A stretch of DNA of 64,000 nt, taken from Bacillota bacterium (lineage in GTDB: Bacteria; Bacillota; Clostridia; Tissierellales; MES13). The stretch lies in NCBI GenBank assembly GCA_009711785.1, contig VENA01000008.1:1-64000 (forward strand), in the 5' to 3' direction. The first letter of the stretch is position 1. Every line of letters begins with the position of its first letter. Under the pieces are notes generated by a model. It searched no databases, was not told the DNA's origin, and worked only from the letters and a program-made list of their open reading frames with translations. Below, one piece after another: positions 8,396 to 16,669 of this stretch. Position numbers and translations under genes: made by a program.

Positions 8396-9190
8396 TTATT
8401 TAGTTTCATCAAAGGCTACAATGCGGCATATACTCGATTCTCCACCCTCAAATTTCCATGGGAAACAACCTATAATTAAACGCTTATTTAATACTTTATC
8501 TATTTCTCCACCTAAATTTTCAGCATGAATTATCTCATGTGGCTTTGGAAATACTTGAACATGCATCGCTTGATAAGTATCAGGCCATGAATAAATTTCT
8601 TCTAATCCTTTTCCATATTTGTTCTTTAAATAATCATCAGCTAATTTTGCTTCTCCTGGTTCCCAGTCACGAATCTTTGTATTCATTGGATGATCAGCAG
8701 AACCACAATCAACACCTATCCACTTTATTTCCATCTTTTTAACCCAATCAACAAAATCCATAGATGGGCCAGGATGTCTAAGCATATATCTTCTTTCATC
8801 AGCTTCGGGTTGGTCCCAACCATATTTATGGTATCCTGTGTTTATAATTAATATATCACCCTTTTTCACCTCTACTCTATCCATAATATCTTGTGGTGTA
8901 TATATTCCATAATCTTCAGCTATATCTGATAAATCTACTATAACTCCAGGTGCTACTAATTTACTTAATGGTAAAGATGCTATATCTCCACCTGATGTAT
9001 CAAAATGCATCGGACCATCTAAGTGAGTTCCGACATGATTTGATGTAGTTATTAATTGCCCATTAGCTCCATTTGGTGATAATCTTTTAAAAAATTTAAT
9101 TTGTAATGGCTCATAAGTTGGCCATGGTGGTGATAAGTGACTTAAGTTTTGTGTTAAATCATACATTTTTACATTTTCCCAAAATTTCAT
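8396..9190 (-). CDS. Cyclase-family (PF04199) metal-dependent hydrolase
   Basis: A 264-residue protein with the family's metal site HVGTHLDGPMHF (about 52-63), followed by LVAPGVIVDLS and the loop VKKGDILIINTGYHKYG. The family includes kynurenine formamidase, isatin hydrolase and related enzymes that open cyclic or formyl amides using a divalent metal. No signal peptide is seen. In this operon it is a good candidate for opening a heterocycle produced by the molybdenum hydroxylase, or for hydrolysing an N-acyl amide. The ATG follows AAGGGGGAAAT. The downstream hairpin at 8365-8391 separates it from the nitrilase gene. Confidence 0.87.
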   Translation of the reverse strand: MKFWENVKMYDLTQNLSHLSPPWPTYEPLQIKFFKRLSPNGANGQLITTSNHVGTHLDGPMHFDTSGGDIASLPLSKLVAPGVIVDLSDIAEDYGIYTPQDIMDRVEVKKGDILIINTGYHKYGWDQPEADERRYMLRHPGPSMDFVDWVKKMEIKWIGVDCGSADHPMNTKIRDWEPGEAKLADDYLKNKYGKGLEEIYSWPDTYQAMHVQVFPKPHEIIHAENLGGEIDKVLNKRLIIGCFPWKFEGGESSICRIVAFDETK

Positions 9191-9233
9191 AATTATTTCC
9201 CCCTTGAATTTTTTATTTTTATGAAAATTTAAA

Positions 9234-10502
9234 TTATTGATCTAACAATCCCTCTTTTTCAAGCATATTTACAAAGGCTTCAAGTGCATCTTCAAAACAC
9301 TTCATAGGTGGTCTAACTAATCCTGCACCTACTTGACCTATCCCAGGATCTTTATGAGCGATTCCAGTGTTTATTATAGGCAATATGCCTGTTTCTACAA
9401 CTTTTTGTATATCTATCCCTGTTGGATTTCCCCTGAAATTAAGAGTAGGAATTTTATATGTGTTATTCTCAGCTTCAGTAATTTCATACATTGAAGTTGA
9501 ATAATTTAATGCATCCTTTGGAGTACCTCCAACAAATTGAACAATAGCTGGTGCTGCTGCCATTGCAAATCCACCTATCCCTGTGGTTTCTGCAATAACA
9601 CTATCGCCTATATCTGGATTTGCATCCTCCATTGTGTATCCTGGAAAATATAATCCATCTATAACTTCCGCTGGAGCTGTAAACCATCTATCCCCTAATC
9701 CTGATACTCTAATACCAAACTCAGTACCGTTTCTAGCCATTGTATAAACTAAAGTACTATATTTAATTCCAGCTGCTGGATCTAAAGTACATTTACATGC
9801 AGGCATTGATAAATTTAAAAAGAAATGGTCATTACTATTTATAAATTTAAATACTTCTGATTTTATATCTTTCGAATATTCAGTCATTGTAATATATGGA
9901 GCTAACTCTCTTATTAAAAGTGAAGTTCCCGCTTTATTTCTATTGTGACCTTCATCCCCCATTTGTAAAATTTGTGTAATCATAGTTTTTAAATCTATAG
10001 GACCACTTAATTTAAGTGCATCTTTTAAAACTGGAGCTAAAGTATTTTCCATCCAATTTAATCTTTCTATTACTTCTTCGCTAAAAGCTCCATATCTAAG
10101 TACTTTACCTAAACCCTCATTTAATGTACAGTATGCATAATTGTCAAAAGTAGTATTTTTAACTATCCATACAGGCATTGAAGCTGTTACAACCCCTGCC
10201 ATTGGGCCAACTGTACTATGATGATGGCAAGGATCAAATTTTATTTCCCCTGATTTTGCCAAATTTATAGCCTCTTTTTCATTAGATGCTAACCCTTCAT
10301 AAATTAAGCCTCCAATAACTGCTCCTCTAAGCGGTCCACTCATATTCTCCCACTTAATAGGAGGACCTGCATGTAAAATAGTCTTCTTACCCATTTTAGG
10401 AATAACTTCTTCTGCTTTTCCTATAGCTAATAAAGTAGGTTGAGCACTAAGTATCTTTTTTACTACCTCCTTGTTAGCTTCTTTTATCCTTTCTTGAACC
10501 AT
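9234..10502 (-). CDS. allG: DUF1116 protein, AllG (YlbE)-like subunit of oxamate carbamoyltransferase
   Basis: The 422-residue protein matches the DUF1116/YlbE family along its length: LHAGPPIKWENMSGPLRGA (about 43-61), DPCHHHSTVGPMAGVVTASM (about 91-110), GIRVSGLGDRWFTAPAE and INTGIAHKDPGIGQVGAG near the end. In E. coli, YlbE was renamed AllG, a subunit of the three-part oxamate carbamoyltransferase, which converts oxalurate and phosphate to oxamate and carbamoyl phosphate. The neighbouring homologues of AllF and AllH support the same complex here. The substrate may differ, because the enzymes that make oxalurate are not in the window. The ATG follows AAGGGG. Confidence 0.88.
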   Translation of the reverse strand: MVQERIKEANKEVVKKILSAQPTLLAIGKAEEVIPKMGKKTILHAGPPIKWENMSGPLRGAVIGGLIYEGLASNEKEAINLAKSGEIKFDPCHHHSTVGPMAGVVTASMPVWIVKNTTFDNYAYCTLNEGLGKVLRYGAFSEEVIERLNWMENTLAPVLKDALKLSGPIDLKTMITQILQMGDEGHNRNKAGTSLLIRELAPYITMTEYSKDIKSEVFKFINSNDHFFLNLSMPACKCTLDPAAGIKYSTLVYTMARNGTEFGIRVSGLGDRWFTAPAEVIDGLYFPGYTMEDANPDIGDSVIAETTGIGGFAMAAAPAIVQFVGGTPKDALNYSTSMYEITEAENNTYKIPTLNFRGNPTGIDIQKVVETGILPIINTGIAHKDPGIGQVGAGLVRPPMKCFEDALEAFVNMLEKEGLLDQ

Positions 10503-10528
10503 TTTATCAACCCCTTTTAAATATTTAA

Positions 10529-10699
10529 TTACTTTAACCTTGATAATAATGACGCCATTTTTTTATTTCCCCCTGCTAAAGGTCTCCAATTCATATGAAT
10601 TACTTTAACATTTTGACTTTTTAAATCTTTATGAAAAGATTCTAAACCCATATTTATAATTTTTAATTCATCATTAAACAATTCATTAATCTTTGACAT
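10529..10699 (-). CDS. 56-residue small protein between allF and allG
   Basis: A 56-codon ORF starts with ATG 10 bases after the allF stop, behind TAGGAGTG, and ends 26 bases before allG. The protein is basic and has the segment IINMGLESFHKDLKSQ followed by KVIHMNWRPLAGGN, a beta-alpha-beta-like pattern, and a short helical tail. From memory, similar N-x-G-L-x-x-F and W-R-P-x-A-G-G segments occur in proteins of fdrA loci, sometimes fused to a larger subunit; I could not check this. The spacing and ribosome binding site make it a real gene. The likely role is a small subunit or a detached domain of the carbamoyltransferase complex. Confidence 0.72.
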   Translation of the reverse strand: MSKINELFNDELKIINMGLESFHKDLKSQNVKVIHMNWRPLAGGNKKMASLLSRLK

Positions 10700-10709
10700 T
10701 TTAGCACTC

Positions 10710-12269
10710 CTAACTATTAATTTTTTTAAAAATTTCAGATACTAATTTTACAGCCTGTGCATTTGAAGGCATTACAATTACACCTTCATTTTCAAGCTTT
10801 CTTTTAGAAATCTCTAAACTTTGGGGATCATTATTAGTTCCACATATAGAAGCTACTATAGATAAATGCTTACCCTTTTTAACCATACTTTCTTTAGCCT
10901 TTTTAATTGCAGGTATCATTTCACCTATAGGATCTTCATGGGATCCATATCCAAGCACAAAATCCATTAATAAAACTGCAACCTCTTCATCTTTAGCTTC
11001 TTTTATTAACCTTTCAACCCTTGTGCTAGGATCTATCATTGGATGAGGTCTGCCTACTGTAAATTCATCATCCCCTAAATCTAAACAAGTATGTTCAATA
11101 CTCTTATTAACATCTATTAATTTAAATTGCGGATCTAAAGGAATGTTTGAATAAATATGACCTAAGTCTTTAGTTAATAACTTCATTGCTTCATCTGCTA
11201 GTGTTCCTCCAGTATATAACCCTCTTAAATATTTCTGTTCACTATCCATTTGTTCAACTTCTTTTTTAACTATTTTTTCAATTTTTTCTTTTTCTAAAGA
11301 AAACCCATTAAAATCCATAGGCTCTTCTTTTTTTGCTAATGCTACTGCTTTATAAGCTGCATCTTCAAGTGTCGAAGAAGGATATGCTCCATGTTTTTTA
11401 ATTAAATCTAAATCTCCTCCGATAAAATTTACTACTACAGGCTTTTTAGATTTGGATACTTTTTTTAAAACTTTTTCACTAACCTCTTTAGCTGGTGGCT
11501 TAGAAATTAACACAATGACCTCTGTGTTTTTATCATTTAAAAGGGCATCTATACCTTCTAGCATCATAATTCCACCAACTTCACTTTTTAAATCTCTACC
11601 TCCAGTACCTATAACCTGTGATACACCCATTCCCAATTTATCAATTATTACACTTACTTCCTGTGTTCCAGTTCCTGATGCACCTACTATACCTATATTT
11701 CCTTTTTTTATAACATTAGCAAATGCTAAAGGAACGTTATTTATTATAGCTGTACCGCAATCAGGCCCCATCATTAATAATCCTTTTTCCTTAGCTAATT
11801 TTTTTAACTCTATTTCTTCTTCTATTGAAACATTATCGCTAAAAAGCATTACATGTTTATCATTTTTAAGTGCTTTTTTAACTTCATCAGATGCATATTT
11901 GCCTGGTACAGATATTAACACTAAATTAGAATCACTTTGATATTTGAGCGCAGAATCTAATGTAGCCGGCCTATATTCTGATGAATCTTCACTTTTTTTC
12001 TTAATCAATAAATTATCAACTGTTTTAATAACTTTTTCTATAACAGAATCATCCTCTAGGTTTGCTACAATGAAAAAATCATTTGGTCCTAACTTTTTAA
12101 TATCTTCGTTTATAAGATTTAAATTCTTAGCTAATTCCTTATTTAAATCTGTACCCATTCCCACTAAAGCTTCATTTACTCCCATTATTTGTTTTATTTC
12201 TTTTGAAATTAACATTAATGTAACCGAATCGTAATAAGTATTTTTTCTAACTTCAACACTAAGCCCCAT
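10710..12269 (-). CDS. allF: FdrA/AllF-like acyl-CoA synthetase-fold subunit of oxamate carbamoyltransferase
   Basis: The 519-residue protein has the succinyl-CoA synthetase-like fold of FdrA. It has a first Rossmann part with LVLISVPGKYASDEVKKAL, the GLLMMGPDCGTAIIN loop, then a second CoA-ligase-like domain with IGIVGASGTGTQEVSVII, and a C-terminal domain ending in VIVMPSNAQAVKLV. In E. coli the homologue FdrA (AllF) works with YlbE (AllG) and YlbF (AllH) as oxamate carbamoyltransferase. The start overlaps the allH stop by 11 bases and a TAGGAGG site lies inside the end of allH, so the pair is translationally coupled. It looks shorter than E. coli FdrA; the adjacent 56-residue ORF may supply the missing part (inference). 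Confidence 0.88.
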   Translation of the reverse strand: MGLSVEVRKNTYYDSVTLMLISKEIKQIMGVNEALVGMGTDLNKELAKNLNLINEDIKKLGPNDFFIVANLEDDSVIEKVIKTVDNLLIKKKSEDSSEYRPATLDSALKYQSDSNLVLISVPGKYASDEVKKALKNDKHVMLFSDNVSIEEEIELKKLAKEKGLLMMGPDCGTAIINNVPLAFANVIKKGNIGIVGASGTGTQEVSVIIDKLGMGVSQVIGTGGRDLKSEVGGIMMLEGIDALLNDKNTEVIVLISKPPAKEVSEKVLKKVSKSKKPVVVNFIGGDLDLIKKHGAYPSSTLEDAAYKAVALAKKEEPMDFNGFSLEKEKIEKIVKKEVEQMDSEQKYLRGLYTGGTLADEAMKLLTKDLGHIYSNIPLDPQFKLIDVNKSIEHTCLDLGDDEFTVGRPHPMIDPSTRVERLIKEAKDEEVAVLLMDFVLGYGSHEDPIGEMIPAIKKAKESMVKKGKHLSIVASICGTNNDPQSLEISKRKLENEGVIVMPSNAQAVKLVSEIFKKINS

Positions 12270-13224
12270 TAATAAATAGCCTCCTATTTTTTTTATTTAA
12301 TAATGTTCTAAACCCAAAATAAATTCCACAAATTGTATCTGTTCCAGATGTGTCTCCAAATTTTATTGCATTTATAAATTTTTCCTTTAACTCTTCACCA
12401 TTAGAATCAGACAATAAAGAGATAATAAAATTTCTATAATCCTTCATACATTCACCAATTGATGAGGATTTTAACATCTCTTCACTTACTCTTGTGGTTT
12501 TGTTTAGTACCTCGCTTATTATTAATTTATTTATATTTAAAGTTTTCATATTATCTAAATCATAATAATCTATTAAATATACTAAACTTAACATTAATCC
12601 TGATATTAAATCATCCATAGAAGGGGTTAATCCTGGCCCAAAACCAATTATCTGTTTTGTTGCATCTGATATTTTATCTATCTCATTATTACTAATATAT
12701 TTTAAAAATTTTTCTAATCTATGTATAATAAATATGCTATATTCATTCATTTCTATTTTTGTATTACTAAATAATTTATAATCTTTATTTAAAGTGCCTA
12801 CATTAGATAATACTGGAGCAATTCCTTCTAATTTTCCATACTTATAAATTAATTTCTCTAAAATTTCAAGCTTATGTAGTATTTCACTTTCTGAAGCTTT
12901 TTCATAGGAAAACAAAGGGCTTGGATCCCACTCCTTAGCATTATTAAATTCTATACATATGCCTATATCATCGATAACAATACTATTTGATGATATATAA
13001 GTCTTAGATCCTTGATTAATTTCTAATTTTAAAAAATCAATTTTCTTATTTAATAATATAGAATTTGGAGTTATGGATTTTTCACTTGATAAAATAGTAA
13101 TAAAATCATTATTTTCTAAAACAATATTAAAAGCCCTTGAATATACTGAATGTATTTCTCCGGTGATTATTTTCTTTCCATCGATATTTTTTTTTATATT
13201 TTTACACACCTGGACTGCTTTCAT
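12259..13224 (-). CDS. allH: DUF2877 protein, AllH (YlbF)-like subunit
   Basis: The chosen start (ATG at 13224, behind AAGGATTG with six bases of spacing) gives 321 residues. The DUF2877 signature is GFGPGLTPSMDDLISGLMLS (about 195-214), with an early beta-rich part (SVYSRAFNIVLENNDFITIL) and a late SGTDTICGIYFGF. E. coli YlbF (AllH) is the third part of the oxamate carbamoyltransferase. It is the first gene of the leftward operon allH-allF-small ORF-allG-cyclase-nitrilase-CoA-transferase, with a long regulatory region of repeated TTTAGTA half-sites upstream. A TTG start three codons earlier is possible. Confidence 0.85.
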   Translation of the reverse strand: MKAVQVCKNIKKNIDGKKIITGEIHSVYSRAFNIVLENNDFITILSSEKSITPNSILLNKKIDFLKLEINQGSKTYISSNSIVIDDIGICIEFNNAKEWDPSPLFSYEKASESEILHKLEILEKLIYKYGKLEGIAPVLSNVGTLNKDYKLFSNTKIEMNEYSIFIIHRLEKFLKYISNNEIDKISDATKQIIGFGPGLTPSMDDLISGLMLSLVYLIDYYDLDNMKTLNINKLIISEVLNKTTRVSEEMLKSSSIGECMKDYRNFIISLLSDSNGEELKEKFINAIKFGDTSGTDTICGIYFGFRTLLNKKNRRLFINGA

Positions 13225-13286
13225 ATTTATCAATCCTTTTAAAAGGTATTTATTTTTTATAGTAATTTAATAAATCTATTTCCTAA

Positions 13287-13489
13287 TTTGGTACTAACTA
13301 CTAAATAGAATATTATAATAAAGCTATATTTAGTACTGTTTAATTAAAAATTATGATTATTTCTTTCTTACTATATTGATTCTATTAAGCATATTTATTA
13401 CCTTTATAAACATTAACTGAAAAAACATATATGTTTTTGGTAGAATATACTAAGTGAACTATACTAACTTATAGTTTTAGTATTTAGTA
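13287..13489 (-). promoter_or_regulatory. Cluster of TTTAGTA-type half-sites upstream of allH
   Basis: The 341-base gap before allH holds an imperfect palindrome TTTGGTA-N5-TACTAAA (13287-13305), single TTTAGTA (13329-13335), TACTAAG (13448-13454) and ATACTAA (13461-13467), and two TTTAGTA copies in tandem (13476-13489). A perfect version of the palindrome lies upstream of the xanthine dehydrogenase operon (21769-21787). This is a candidate binding region for the PucR-type regulator encoded next door; no experimental site for this protein is known to me. Confidence 0.5.
13421..13438. repeat. 18-bp perfect palindrome in the allH upstream region
   Basis: AAAAACATA followed by TATGTTTTT forms an uninterrupted 18-bp palindrome between the allH and pucR-like genes. 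It is a possible second operator or a promoter-linked dyad and is different from the TTTAGTA motif around it. Confidence 0.55.
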
Positions 13490-13510
13490 ATATATAACAA
13501 ACGCTTAAAC

Positions 13511-13553
13511 AATAAAAAAAACTTAGATTTCTTTTTAAAAAGAAATCTAAGTT
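13511..13553 (-). terminator. Rho-independent terminator after the PucR-type gene
   Basis: A 16- to 17-bp stem (AACTTAGATTTCTTTT and its complement) with almost no loop is followed on the minus strand by a run of T. It lies 13 bases after the stop of the PucR-type gene. Confidence 0.9.
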
Positions 13554-13565
13554 AAAGTAATTATA

Positions 13566-15248
13566 TTATTTTTTTTCATCTTTTAAAATATCATATACCT
13601 TTAAGCATATTTGTACATTTAACATAGTATTATGATCTTCAAAATCAATTCCTATTATCTCTTTTATTCTTTGGATTCTATATATTATAGTATTATAGTG
13701 TATATACATCCTTTGGGAGATTTTTTTTAAGTTTCCTCCACATTCAAAATATTTCTTAAGTGTTTCTATAAGTTCTGAATCCTTTTCATTATCATACTTA
13801 ACTAAGGGTTCTAATATTTCATTATAAAATTGATATAACTCAGGCTTAAGTTCTTCATAGGATAATATTCTATATATTCCTAAGTCATCATAATGTATTG
13901 GTATATTTTCATTTTTATCTTTAGAATTATCACTTGCTCTATTTGCTTCTCTATAACTTTTATATAATTCGCTGATTTTACTATATGTTCTTCCAATTCC
14001 TATAGATATTCTAGAATCTATTGATTCTTTCTTTACGTAAGAATAAATCATTTGGCAAAATTCTAGTACTTCTTTTTTACTAACTTCATTAATATTTTTT
14101 TTGCCTAATAAAATTATTATTCTGTCACTCTTATTCGCATAAAGAGTTTTCTCTTTTTTAAATACAGATACTTTATCTATTATACTCATTAGTTTTTCAT
14201 GTAATTTTTGAATGTAGTTAGTATTATTAGGGGTAAACTTAATAGATTCTTCTATGTTTTTAAACTTAATTACTATTGCTGTATAATAAAGTTCTACATC
14301 GAAATCAAATAATCTTGCTCTTTCAACTGCTTTTTTATATTTTTTTGGATCTTCAGATAACAAATTATCGAAAAATTCAATTCTATGTTTATTTTCGATT
14401 TCAAATATCGATAGTTTCTTTACTAGATCTAATGCAATAATAGAAATTGAAGATTCTATAACTGATAATTCGACCTGGGAAAGCATTTTTTTATCTTGCC
14501 ATATATAAATAAAACCATAATGTTGTTGTTCAATAAATATAGGTATATTTATTCTTTCAACTTCTATTCCTTTAATAATGTCAACTGAATTGTAATAATT
14601 TAATCCTTTATTTAAAATCTCAAAATTAAATTTATTATTATCTCTCTTTAACATGATTTTTTCAATTTCATCTCTATTACAATCATCGCAAACTATCACA
14701 TTAGATTTAAAAATATCTTCACTTATAGCCACACTATTTTCAACACTTTCATAAATTGCATTAGCTATCCCCTGTAAACTTCCTCCGCTTAACATTACAC
14801 TTACAAGCCTATTATGAAATTTATCAATTCTAGTCAGTATATTAGTTTGTCTATTGATTATCTCTGAAAGTACCGATGTTATAATTTCTGAATAAGATGC
14901 TTCTATAGGTATCTCTATTATAGGAAAGTCTAGTTTATTAGCTATGTCAATAATTTCTTCTGGTATTTTTTCTATATATCTCTTTGTCTTAATCCCTAAA
15001 CCTGCTAATCCTTTTTTATTTAACATAGGCACTAATTCAATTAACGAGTTCAAATTATCTTTAAAGGAGTAAGCAGTAGTAAGTAAAAATTCTCCAGGAG
15101 TAACCCAATCTAATATATCAGGTACTTCCATGACATTAACCTTTGTTATTTTTCTATGTAACCCTTCATTTCCTGAAAGAACTTTTGAATTTTTTAAAAT
15201 TTCTATTTCAAATAAGTCCTTTACTTCTAAATCAGTACCTTTATTCAT
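13566..15248 (-). CDS. PucR-family transcriptional regulator
   Basis: A 560-residue protein. The N-terminal purine-catabolism regulator domain spans about 8-130, with GNEGLHRKITKVNVMEVPDI and TPGEFLLTTAYSF. A middle region, about 300-470, resembles the GGDEF-like sensor of CdaR/PucR proteins. The C-terminal PucR helix-turn-helix is LKKISQRMYIHYNTIIYRIQ near 516-535. In Bacillus subtilis, PucR controls purine catabolism genes in response to allantoin-type effectors. Its position between the xdh/permease genes and the allHFG operon supports local control of both. The ATG follows AAAGAGG. A TTTTACTAA half-site lies in its own upstream region at about 15352-15360, allowing autoregulation (inference). 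Confidence 0.88.
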   Translation of the reverse strand: MNKGTDLEVKDLFEIEILKNSKVLSGNEGLHRKITKVNVMEVPDILDWVTPGEFLLTTAYSFKDNLNSLIELVPMLNKKGLAGLGIKTKRYIEKIPEEIIDIANKLDFPIIEIPIEASYSEIITSVLSEIINRQTNILTRIDKFHNRLVSVMLSGGSLQGIANAIYESVENSVAISEDIFKSNVIVCDDCNRDEIEKIMLKRDNNKFNFEILNKGLNYYNSVDIIKGIEVERINIPIFIEQQHYGFIYIWQDKKMLSQVELSVIESSISIIALDLVKKLSIFEIENKHRIEFFDNLLSEDPKKYKKAVERARLFDFDVELYYTAIVIKFKNIEESIKFTPNNTNYIQKLHEKLMSIIDKVSVFKKEKTLYANKSDRIIILLGKKNINEVSKKEVLEFCQMIYSYVKKESIDSRISIGIGRTYSKISELYKSYREANRASDNSKDKNENIPIHYDDLGIYRILSYEELKPELYQFYNEILEPLVKYDNEKDSELIETLKKYFECGGNLKKISQRMYIHYNTIIYRIQRIKEIIGIDFEDHNTMLNVQICLKVYDILKDEKK

Positions 15249-15375
15249 ATAATCACAACCTCTTTAAAATTAGAATGAATATAATAATTCCGAAAATTTA
15301 ATTAATAAATCATTACTACCATAAATATTAATAAAACTTTATTCACCTAACCTTTTACTAACTTATATCAAAGTC

Positions 15376-16398
15376 TTACATTTTTCCAAGGGGACAAATA
15401 GGATAATTACAAATTTCACATTTCATACAAAGCCCTCCATATGCTAAAGAAGTTATATCTTGTTTTGATAATTTTTCTTTAGCTAACACTCTAGGATATA
15501 TAACATCAAAAACCGTAACTTTATGATACATTCCACATCCTGGTATGCCTAATATTGTTACATCATTTCTATAGGCTACCATAAACATTGAACCAGGTAA
15601 TACCGGTGAACCATAAGAAATAACTTCAGTAGATATATCCCTAATAGCCAGTGGTGTAACATCATCAGCATCAACACTCATACCACCGGAGGCTAGTATA
15701 ACTTCTGCCCCCATATCAATCAATTCTAACATGGCTTTTGATATTAGTTTTGGATCATCTGGTGCGTATTTTATCCCAACATATTCAGATTGATAAGTAT
15801 CTATTTTATTCTTTAAAATATCACCAAATTTGTCCTTAATTCTACCATAATAAACCTCTGAGCCTGTAACTATTATCCCTGTTTTTAAATTATACATAGG
15901 CTTTACACTTACAATAGAATCTTCATATTTACAAATATTTTTAAATCTTTCTATTTTCTCTTTTTCTATTACTAATGGTATTATTCTTGTTGCTGCTACA
16001 GTCTGATCTTTTTCTACAATTGTGTTATTATGCAAAGTTGCAAGCATTAATAGATCAATATTATTTACCCTTTCTAAAACTTTTTTATTTATTTTTAATA
16101 AACCTCTCTTTTGGGCTTTAATATTTACCTTTCCTTCAGATGGCTTCGTTGTATAAACTCCTTTTCCTATAGCTGCTTTTCCCATAGTAATAGCTGATTC
16201 ATTCTCATGTAAACTATTTTCATTTAATACAAATGAATATATATGATTTTTCCCCATATCCTTTAATACTTCAATATCATCTTTTGTTATAATATGTCCT
16301 TTTTTGAATCTAGCACCTTTAAATTTACCAGGAACAATTTTAGTTAAATCATGTGCTAAAATTGTTCCTATAGCATTTTCCACTTTAATTTTTTTCAT
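15376..16398 (-). CDS. MoeA-like molybdopterin-binding protein with cysteine-rich tail
   Basis: A 340-residue protein with a molybdopterin-binding (MoCF) domain in its second half: TGIIVTGSEVYYGRI (about 171-185), DMGAEVILASGGMSVDADDV (about 229-248) and GIPGCGMYHKVTVFDVIYP. The N-terminus (AIGTILAHDLTKIVPGKFKG) matches MoeA-like proteins encoded beside molybdenum hydroxylases. The tail has five cysteines in CMKCEICNYPIC, which ordinary MoeA lacks. It probably matures or inserts the molybdenum cofactor for the adjacent hydroxylase; a link with selenium-dependent hydroxylases is possible, as similar proteins appear there, but not shown here. The ATG follows AAGGGGG. Confidence 0.82.
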   Translation of the reverse strand: MKKIKVENAIGTILAHDLTKIVPGKFKGARFKKGHIITKDDIEVLKDMGKNHIYSFVLNENSLHENESAITMGKAAIGKGVYTTKPSEGKVNIKAQKRGLLKINKKVLERVNNIDLLMLATLHNNTIVEKDQTVAATRIIPLVIEKEKIERFKNICKYEDSIVSVKPMYNLKTGIIVTGSEVYYGRIKDKFGDILKNKIDTYQSEYVGIKYAPDDPKLISKAMLELIDMGAEVILASGGMSVDADDVTPLAIRDISTEVISYGSPVLPGSMFMVAYRNDVTILGIPGCGMYHKVTVFDVIYPRVLAKEKLSKQDITSLAYGGLCMKCEICNYPICPLGKM

Positions 16399-16619
16399 TA
16401 GAATCCCCCTTAAGTGATTTATTCTTTAGCATATTATATCTTAAATAAAGATTCATTTCAGAATATTCCTTCATTACATTATATACTATTTTCATAATTT
16501 TTTTGTATTTCTTGGATTAAAAAGGGTAACAAATTAATATATACTTCCATAAAAAAAACAAATTTCCTTTAAATATTTTTTTATCACATTCCAGATGCCA
16601 ACTTTACTTTATTAAACAA

Positions 16620-16651
16620 AAAAATAAGCCCTTTTTATAAGAGCTTATTTA
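16620..16651 (-). terminator. Rho-independent terminator after the permease gene
   Basis: The minus strand forms AAATAAGC / GCTTATTT with an unpaired loop and a T-run after the stem, 20 to 50 bases after the permease stop. The rest of the 271-base gap (16399-16669) is AT-rich and should hold the promoter of the MoeA-like gene; I see no other clear feature in it. Confidence 0.75.
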
Positions 16652-16652
16652 A

Positions 16653-16663
16653 GCGAGAGGTAA
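16653..16663 (+). repeat. 11-bp repeat, left copy flanking the permease gene
   Basis: GCGAGAGGTAA lies just after the permease stop. Its exact reverse complement TTACCTCTCGC lies at 17946-17956, just upstream of the permease ribosome binding site, so the gene sits between inverted copies. GC-rich words of this length are uncommon here. The function is unknown. Confidence 0.55.
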
Positions 16664-16669
16664 ATTATT

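Noticed and set aside
11452..12234. Rightward ORFs opposite allF
   Set aside because: They lie wholly inside a strong leftward gene, have no ribosome binding site and biased Ser/Leu/Phe composition typical of antisense frames.
13234..13565. Purine riboswitch ahead of the allH operon
   Set aside because: I looked for the conserved purine-aptamer junction words on both strands here and upstream of xdh and the permease and did not find them.
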